From positions 1-64,000 of the forward strand of contig CANQWD010000003.1 in the NCBI GenBank assembly GCA_947627465.1: a stretch of DNA of 64,000 nucleotides, read 5' to 3'. Below the pieces are notes generated by a model that was given only the letters and a program-made list of their open reading frames with translations, had not been told where the DNA came from and searched no databases. Position 1 is the first letter of the stretch. Each line of letters starts with the position of its first letter. The position numbers were made by a program, and so were the translations under genes. Origin of the DNA: an uncultured Clostridia bacterium. Its GTDB lineage: Bacteria > Bacillota > Clostridia > Oscillospirales > Ruminococcaceae. Below are positions 59,274 through 64,000 of the stretch, piece after piece.

Positions 59274-60524
59274 ATGGAAAATCAATTTTTTGTGGATTCA
59301 GAGACGCTCTCCGAAAAGGCTCTCGAAAAGAAGCACAGACTTGAAAACGACCCGTCCGTTCGCGCGGATTTTACTAAATATATGGAGGGTATGGAAGTGA
59401 TCGAGTCGGACGTTTGCGATAACGTCATGTCTCACATGGAAAGCTACGACTACTCCAAATACACCGCCTTAGACGTTGAAGCGGCTTTGCGGCACGAAAA
59501 CTGTACAATCGAGGACTTCAAAGCGCTGCTGTCGCCCGCCGCCGAGCCGTTTCTGGAACAAATGGCGCAAAAAGCGCGGCTTGAAACGGCTAAGCATTTC
59601 GGCAACACCGTTTATCTTTTCACGCCGCTTTACATTGCCAATTATTGTGAGAACTACTGCGTTTACTGCGGCTTTAACTGCTACAATCAAATCAAGCGTA
59701 TGAAGCTCTCGATAGAACAGATAGAGCACGAGATGAAAGTCATCGCGGACAGCGGAATGGAAGAAATTCTCATTCTGACGGGCGAAAGCCGCGCTCAAAG
59801 CGACGTTCACTACATCGGCGAAGCTTGCAAACTGGCGCGGAAATATTTCAGAATGGTGGGACTGGAAGTTTATCCGGTAAACACCGAGGAATACAAGTAT
59901 CTTCACAAATGCGGCGCGGACTATGTTACCGTGTTTCAAGAGACATACGACAAAACGAAATATGAAACGCTTCATCTTTTGGGTCACAAACGCGTTTGGC
60001 GTTACAGATTTGACACTCAGGAAAGAGCTTTGCGCGGCGGTATGCGCGGCGTAGCGTTTTCAGCGCTGTTGGGGCTTTCCGATTTTCGCAAGGACGCTCT
60101 CGCTTCCGCTTTGCACGTTTATTTTCTGCAAAGAAAATTCCCGCAAGCCGAGATGTCGCTGTCCTGTCCGCGGCTCCGTCCGATCATAAACAACGACAAG
60201 ATAAGTCCGCTTGACGTTCATGAAAAGCAGCTTTGCCAGATACTTTGCGCTTACAGAATTTTCCTGCCGTATGTCGGGATAACGGTTTCCACACGCGAGA
60301 GCGCGGAATTCAGAAACGGCATTGTGAAAATAGCGGCGACAAAGGTTTCCGCGGGAGTTTCAACGGGCATCGGCGACCACGAAAGCAAATACACGGGCAA
60401 ACAAGAGGGCGAGTGCGGCGATGAACAGTTTGAAATTAACGACACGCGCAGTCTTGAGAAAATGTACGGCGACATTACCGGTGAGGGATTGCAGCCCGTG
60501 CTTAACGATTATCTTTATGTGTAA
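59274..60524 (+). CDS. thiH: 2-iminoacetate synthase ThiH (radical SAM)
   Basis: Splits tyrosine to dehydroglycine for the thiazole, the oxygen-independent route used by anaerobes in place of ThiO. It has 416 residues. CENYCVYCGF near residue 127-136 is the CxxxCxxC cluster motif; LSCPRLRPI and the C-terminal GEGLQPVLNDYL belong to the family. GAGAGG precedes the ATG, 12 bp after thiG. Confidence 0.97.
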   Translation: MENQFFVDSETLSEKALEKKHRLENDPSVRADFTKYMEGMEVIESDVCDNVMSHMESYDYSKYTALDVEAALRHENCTIEDFKALLSPAAEPFLEQMAQKARLETAKHFGNTVYLFTPLYIANYCENYCVYCGFNCYNQIKRMKLSIEQIEHEMKVIADSGMEEILILTGESRAQSDVHYIGEACKLARKYFRMVGLEVYPVNTEEYKYLHKCGADYVTVFQETYDKTKYETLHLLGHKRVWRYRFDTQERALRGGMRGVAFSALLGLSDFRKDALASALHVYFLQRKFPQAEMSLSCPRLRPIINNDKISPLDVHEKQLCQILCAYRIFLPYVGITVSTRESAEFRNGIVKIAATKVSAGVSTGIGDHESKYTGKQEGECGDEQFEINDTRSLEKMYGDITGEGLQPVLNDYLYV

Positions 60525-60535
60525 CGGAGGACGCT

Positions 60536-61183
60536 GTGAAAACGTTTGATACTTCATTGTATTTTATCACCGACAGCACGCTTTTCGACGAGGACGAGTT
60601 CTTTCGGCGCGTCGAAGCGGGTCTGCAAGGCGGCGCTGCGCTTCTCCAATTGCGAGAAAAAGACCGCACCACCCGCGAATACATAAGACTTGCCGAAAAA
60701 GCGCACACGCTTGCGAAAAAATACAACGTTCCGCTTATCATCGACGACAGAATTGACGTTGCAATGGCAATCGGCGCGGAGGGCGTTCATCTCGGACAAA
60801 GCGATATGCCGATAAAAACGGCGCGGAAAATTCTCGGAGAAGATTTCATAATCGGCGCGACCGCGAAAACCGTTCCACAGGCTCTTGAAGCATACGAGCA
60901 GGGCGCGGATTATCTCGGGTGCGGAGCGGTTTATCCGACGACCACTCACGTCAAGACTGTAATTACTCCCGTTGAGACTATCGCGGAAATTTGCCGCGCC
61001 GTACCTATTCCCGTAAACGCGATAGGAGGCTTGAACGCGGGAAATCTGAGAGTTTTGAAAGATGTGCCGATTGCGGGAATTTGCGTAGTCTCGGCGATTA
61101 TGAAAGCGGACGACCCGAAAACCGCCGCGAAAGAGCTTCTTCAGCTCTCGCGTGAGCTTATATTAAAGGAGCGCGGAGTATGA
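60536..61183 (+). CDS. thiE: thiamine-phosphate synthase ThiE
   Basis: Joins HMP pyrophosphate and thiazole phosphate to thiamine phosphate. It has 215 residues, TIM barrel: LQGGAALLQLREKDRTTREY, VPLIIDDRIDVAMAIGAEGVHLGQSD (in two parts), and ADYLGCGAVYPTTTHVKT. The start is GTG at 60536, 5 nt after GGAGG; no ATG is near. It overlaps thiD by 4 bp. Confidence 0.96.
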   Translation: MKTFDTSLYFITDSTLFDEDEFFRRVEAGLQGGAALLQLREKDRTTREYIRLAEKAHTLAKKYNVPLIIDDRIDVAMAIGAEGVHLGQSDMPIKTARKILGEDFIIGATAKTVPQALEAYEQGADYLGCGAVYPTTTHVKTVITPVETIAEICRAVPIPVNAIGGLNAGNLRVLKDVPIAGICVVSAIMKADDPKTAAKELLQLSRELILKERGV

Positions 61184-61980
61184 AGAAAACGGTTCTTACA
61201 ATCGCGGGTTCGGACAGCTCGGGCGGCGCGGGCATTCAAGCCGACATCAAAACAATAACGATGAACGGCGCATACGCGATGAGCGCCGTCACCGCTCTTA
61301 CCGCACAGAACACCACGGGCGTGCGCGGAATTATAGAAAGTTCGCCCGAATTTCTGGCTCAGCAGCTTGACGCGGTTTTTGAGGATATCTTCCCCGACGC
61401 CGTGAAGATCGGTATGGTATCTAACGCGGAGCTTATAGAAGTTATCGCGGAAAAGCTGTCGGAATACAAGGCGCAAAACGTCGTACTCGACCCCGTAATG
61501 GTCGCGACAAGCGGTGCGCGGCTGATAAGCGAGAACGCGGTAAACGTGCTTGTAAAGCGGCTTATACCGCTGGCACGCGTGGTTACGCCGAACATTCCCG
61601 AGGGAGAAATCCTGTCGGGAATAAAAATCGAGACCGCCGACGATACGGAAAAAGCTTGTCGGGAAATGTCCGGAAAATTCGACACGGCGGTGCTCCTTAA
61701 GGGCGGTCACGGCGTTGCCGACGCGAACGACCTTCTCGTTGAAAACGGCGAACTCTGTTGGTTTCTCGACGAGCGCGTAACTAACCCGAACACTCACGGC
61801 ACGGGCTGCACGCTCTCCTCGGCTATTGCCGCAAATCTCGCCAAAGGTTACGATTTGAAAAGCGCCGTTGAAAAAGCAAAACGCTACCTCATAAGCGCTT
61901 TGAAAGCAAATCTCGATTTAGGAAAGGGCAGCGGTCCGCTTGACCACGGATTTAATTTAACGGGAGAATTCTCGAAATAA
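61180..61980 (+). CDS. thiD: hydroxymethylpyrimidine (phosphate) kinase ThiD
   Basis: Phosphorylates HMP and HMP-P to the pyrophosphate, ribokinase fold. It has 266 residues. [17 protein letters not shown] at the N-terminus, [14 protein letters not shown] in the middle, and [15 protein letters not shown] with the anion hole (the GTGC form usual for ThiD). GGAG overlaps the end of thiE, ATG at 61180. Confidence 0.96.
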   Translation: MKKTVLTIAGSDSSGGAGIQADIKTITMNGAYAMSAVTALTAQNTTGVRGIIESSPEFLAQQLDAVFEDIFPDAVKIGMVSNAELIEVIAEKLSEYKAQNVVLDPVMVATSGARLISENAVNVLVKRLIPLARVVTPNIPEGEILSGIKIETADDTEKACREMSGKFDTAVLLKGGHGVADANDLLVENGELCWFLDERVTNPNTHGTGCTLSSAIAANLAKGYDLKSAVEKAKRYLISALKANLDLGKGSGPLDHGFNLTGEFSK

Positions 61981-61994
61981 GAAAGGATATGAAT

Positions 61995-63305
61995 ATGGAA
62001 AAATACGCAACACAAATGGACGCGGCAAAGCGCGGCATAATCACCGAGCAAATGAGAGCCGTTGCGGAAGCGGAATACCGCACGCCCGAGGAAATTCGCG
62101 ATCTTGTAGCCAAAGGGCAGGCAGCGATCTGCGCGAACAAGCTCCACAAGTGCTTGAAACCGAACGGCGTAGGTTCGATGTTGAAAACGAAAATCAACGT
62201 TAATCTCGGCGTTTCGCGCGACTGCAAGGACTACGACGTTGAAATGAAGAAAGTTATGGCGGCGGTAGATATGGGCGCGGAGGCTATTATGGACTTGTCC
62301 AGCCACGGCGATACACAGCCGTTCCGCAGAAAACTCACCGCGGAATGCCCCGCTATGATCGGCACGGTGCCCGTTTACGACAGCGTTATCCACTATCAGC
62401 GCGACCTCGGAACGCTCACCGCAAAGGACTTTATAGACGTGGTGCGGCTCCACGCGGAGGACGGCGTTGATTTCGTAACGCTCCATTGCGGAATTACGCG
62501 CAAAACAATCGAGCAGATAAAAACGCATAAGCGGAAAATGAACATCGTATCGCGCGGCGGTTCGCTAGTGTTCGCGTGGATGAGCATGACGGGCGAGGAA
62601 AATCCGTTTTACGAATTTTTTGACGAAATTCTGGATATCTGCCGCGAATACGACGTGACGATCTCCCTCGGCGACGCTTGCCGACCCGGTTGCTTGGCGG
62701 ACGCGGGCGATGTTTGCCAAATTGAGGAGCTTGTGCGTTTGGGCGAGCTTACGAAACGCGCTTGGGCGAAAGACGTTCAAGTAATGATCGAGGGACCGGG
62801 ACACATGCCGCTCGACCAAATTGAGGCGAATATGAAGCTTCAGCAGACAATTTGTATGGGTGCGCCGTTCTATGTGCTCGGTCCGCTCGTTACGGATATC
62901 GCTCCGGGCTACGACCATATCACGTCTGCTATCGGCGGCGCGGTGGCGGCTTCTGCGGGCGCGGCGTTCCTGTGCTATGTAACCCCCGCGGAGCATTTGG
63001 CTCTGCCGAACGTCGAGGACGTTAAACAAGGGATAATCGCTTCAAAAATCGCCGCGCACGCCGCGGATATCGCAAAACACATTCCGCACGCGCGGGATAT
63101 CGACGATAAAATGGCGGACGCTCGGAGAAATCTCGATTGGGACGCGCAATTTGAATGCGCCATCGACCCAGAGACCGCCAAAGCCATTCGCGACAGCCGC
63201 AAGCCCGAAGACGACCACAGCGACACTTGTTCTATGTGCGGAAAGTTCTGCGCCGTCAGAAGCATGAACAAGGCGCTCGGCGGAGAATATATCGATATTC
63301 TTTAA
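61995..63305 (+). CDS. thiC: phosphomethylpyrimidine synthase ThiC (radical SAM)
   Basis: Turns aminoimidazole ribotide into HMP-P. It has 436 residues, the shorter bacterial/anaerobe form without the N-terminal domain. [17 protein letters not shown] and [19 protein letters not shown] are diagnostic, and the C-terminal [13 protein letters not shown] is the CxxCxxxxC cluster motif. I chose the ATG at 61995 (8 nt after GAAAGG) above the ATG 6 nt earlier. Last gene of the thi operon. Confidence 0.96.
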   Translation: MEKYATQMDAAKRGIITEQMRAVAEAEYRTPEEIRDLVAKGQAAICANKLHKCLKPNGVGSMLKTKINVNLGVSRDCKDYDVEMKKVMAAVDMGAEAIMDLSSHGDTQPFRRKLTAECPAMIGTVPVYDSVIHYQRDLGTLTAKDFIDVVRLHAEDGVDFVTLHCGITRKTIEQIKTHKRKMNIVSRGGSLVFAWMSMTGEENPFYEFFDEILDICREYDVTISLGDACRPGCLADAGDVCQIEELVRLGELTKRAWAKDVQVMIEGPGHMPLDQIEANMKLQQTICMGAPFYVLGPLVTDIAPGYDHITSAIGGAVAASAGAAFLCYVTPAEHLALPNVEDVKQGIIASKIAAHAADIAKHIPHARDIDDKMADARRNLDWDAQFECAIDPETAKAIRDSRKPEDDHSDTCSMCGKFCAVRSMNKALGGEYIDIL

Positions 63306-63325
63306 TCTAACATACATACAAAACC

Positions 63326-63351
63326 AAATCCCCCTTAATAGGGGGATTTTT
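63326..63351. terminator. bidirectional terminator between thiC and corA
   Basis: AAATCCCCC (63326-63334), TTAATA, GGGGGATTT (63341-63349) followed by TT on plus; on minus TTTGGTTTTG follows. Confidence 0.88.
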
Positions 63352-63352
63352 G

Positions 63353-64000
63353 CTATTTAAACCGCTCGATTATATTCATCCAGATCCCGATAATAACCAT
63401 AAGCACCACGCTTAAAACTATCGGAAACCATACGTTCGCTATCGGCAAACCGGCGGCGTTTTCGTGCAGGTTCATTCCGTAAAAGCTGAAAACTATCGTC
63501 GGCATTGTAAGAATTATCGTTATCGTAGTCATCCGCTTCATTATAATGTTAAGGTTGTTGGAGATTATGGAAGCGAACGTATCCATTGTGCCGCTTAAAA
63601 TGTTGGAATAAATGCTCGTCATCTCGATTGCCTGCTTAACTTCGATCATAACGTCGTCAAGCAGATCCTGATCTTCCTCATAAAGCTTCAAAAATCTGCC
63701 GCGCATAAGTTTTTCCAGCACAGTCTCATTGGATTTAAGCGAGGTGGAAAAATAAACCAGCGATTTCTCCAATCCTTGCAGCTGAATGAGACCCTTGTTT
63801 TTCATCGAGAGATACATCTTTCCCTCAACAAAATTAGCCAGCTTGTCGATCTGCTTTAAGTACTGCAAGTATCTTGCCGCTACCCGCAGCAGCACAGTAA
63901 ACACGAACCTCGTTCTGAGGTCGGGGCGAACGCCTTTTACAACGCCCTTTGCGATCTCATCCAAAACCACGTTTTCCTTTGCCGACACCGTGATAACATG
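63353..64000 (-). CDS. corA: CorA-family magnesium transporter (5' end outside window)
   Basis: The last 215 residues of a CorA-type channel; the frame is open across the window edge (reads HVITVSAKENVVLDEI at the start), so the true start lies outside. A long helical cytoplasmic part (EDQDLLDDVMIEVKQAIEMT) leads to the two C-terminal membrane helices, with the YGMN signature that ends the first one, then the short acidic loop (HENAAG) and the second helix. The stop is 2 bp from the shared terminator. Confidence 0.93.
   Translation of the reverse strand, partial: HVITVSAKENVVLDEIAKGVVKGVRPDLRTRFVFTVLLRVAARYLQYLKQIDKLANFVEGKMYLSMKNKGLIQLQGLEKSLVYFSTSLKSNETVLEKLMRGRFLKLYEEDQDLLDDVMIEVKQAIEMTSIYSNILSGTMDTFASIISNNLNIIMKRMTTITIILTMPTIVFSFYGMNLHENAAGLPIANVWFPIVLSVVLMVIIGIWMNIIERFK

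Overview
The window reads as chromosomal DNA of an anaerobic, endospore-forming member of the Clostridia (Firmicutes), most like the Oscillospiraceae/Ruminococcaceae. Reasons: the gene order rimP-nusA-ylxR-ylxQ-infB-rbfA-nrnA-truB-ribF, rpmG-secE-nusG-rplK-rplA and secG-rnr; a forespore sigma factor (sigG) and a gerA-type germinant receptor operon; the oxygen-independent thiazole enzyme ThiH; a TM1266-type [FeFe]-hydrogenase-associated protein; strong GGAGG ribosome binding sites and near-consensus TTGACA-N17-TATAAT promoters. The family placement is inference. I see no phage, transposase, CRISPR array, rRNA or tRNA.

Layout. 1-5.4 kb (minus): miaB (cut by the edge), comF, recD2, a small membrane protein and prmA. 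5.4-7.9 kb (plus): a small HTH regulator, pyridoxal kinase and an unknown membrane protein. 7.9-12.8 kb (minus): ilvB-ilvN-ilvC and a coiled-coil M23 peptidase. 12.9-13.6 kb: a divergent pair (79-residue unknown and Xre repressor) around a large palindromic operator. 13.8-15.2 kb: gdhA. 15.4-21.8 kb (minus): sigG, a small conserved protein, and a GldA/GldF/GldG-like ABC exporter with a DUF4340 protein. 21.9-31.7 kb (minus): a long translation operon from rimP to gltX. 31.8-35.1 kb: a CPCC-domain/unknown pair and the rpmG-secE-nusG-rplK-rplA operon. 35.3-41.9 kb (minus): NfeD-like, CNNM/CorC-like and HAD proteins, a degenerate DRE-TIM-barrel protein, an NlpC/P60 protein without its catalytic residues, a DUF342 protein and a second HAD phosphatase. 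42-44.8 kb (plus): secG with a repetitive acidic tail, and rnr. 44.9-49.1 kb (minus): a surface protein, an EpsG-like polymerase, a glycosyltransferase and an initiating sugar-phosphate transferase. 49.3-53.7 kb (plus): a structured leader RNA, a TM1266-family protein, an ABC importer, a membrane protein and an amidohydrolase. 53.7-58 kb: an HD hydrolase and gerAA-AB-AC. 58-63.3 kb (plus): a TPP riboswitch with thiS-G-H-E-D-C. 63.3-64 kb (minus): the end of a corA gene.

Most notable: (1) two 178-bp inverted-repeat elements, 38 kb apart and in opposite orientation, about 74% identical without gaps, each folding into one long hairpin whose apical stem shows three compensatory base-pair exchanges; (2) a roughly 270-nt leader RNA before the TM1266/ABC-transporter operon with several mutually exclusive stems, which matches no riboswitch class I recognise; (3) ylxQ, which appears to start at an AUA codon; (4) two pseudo-enzymes side by side; (5) a divergent repressor/unknown-protein switch with a 17-bp palindromic operator.
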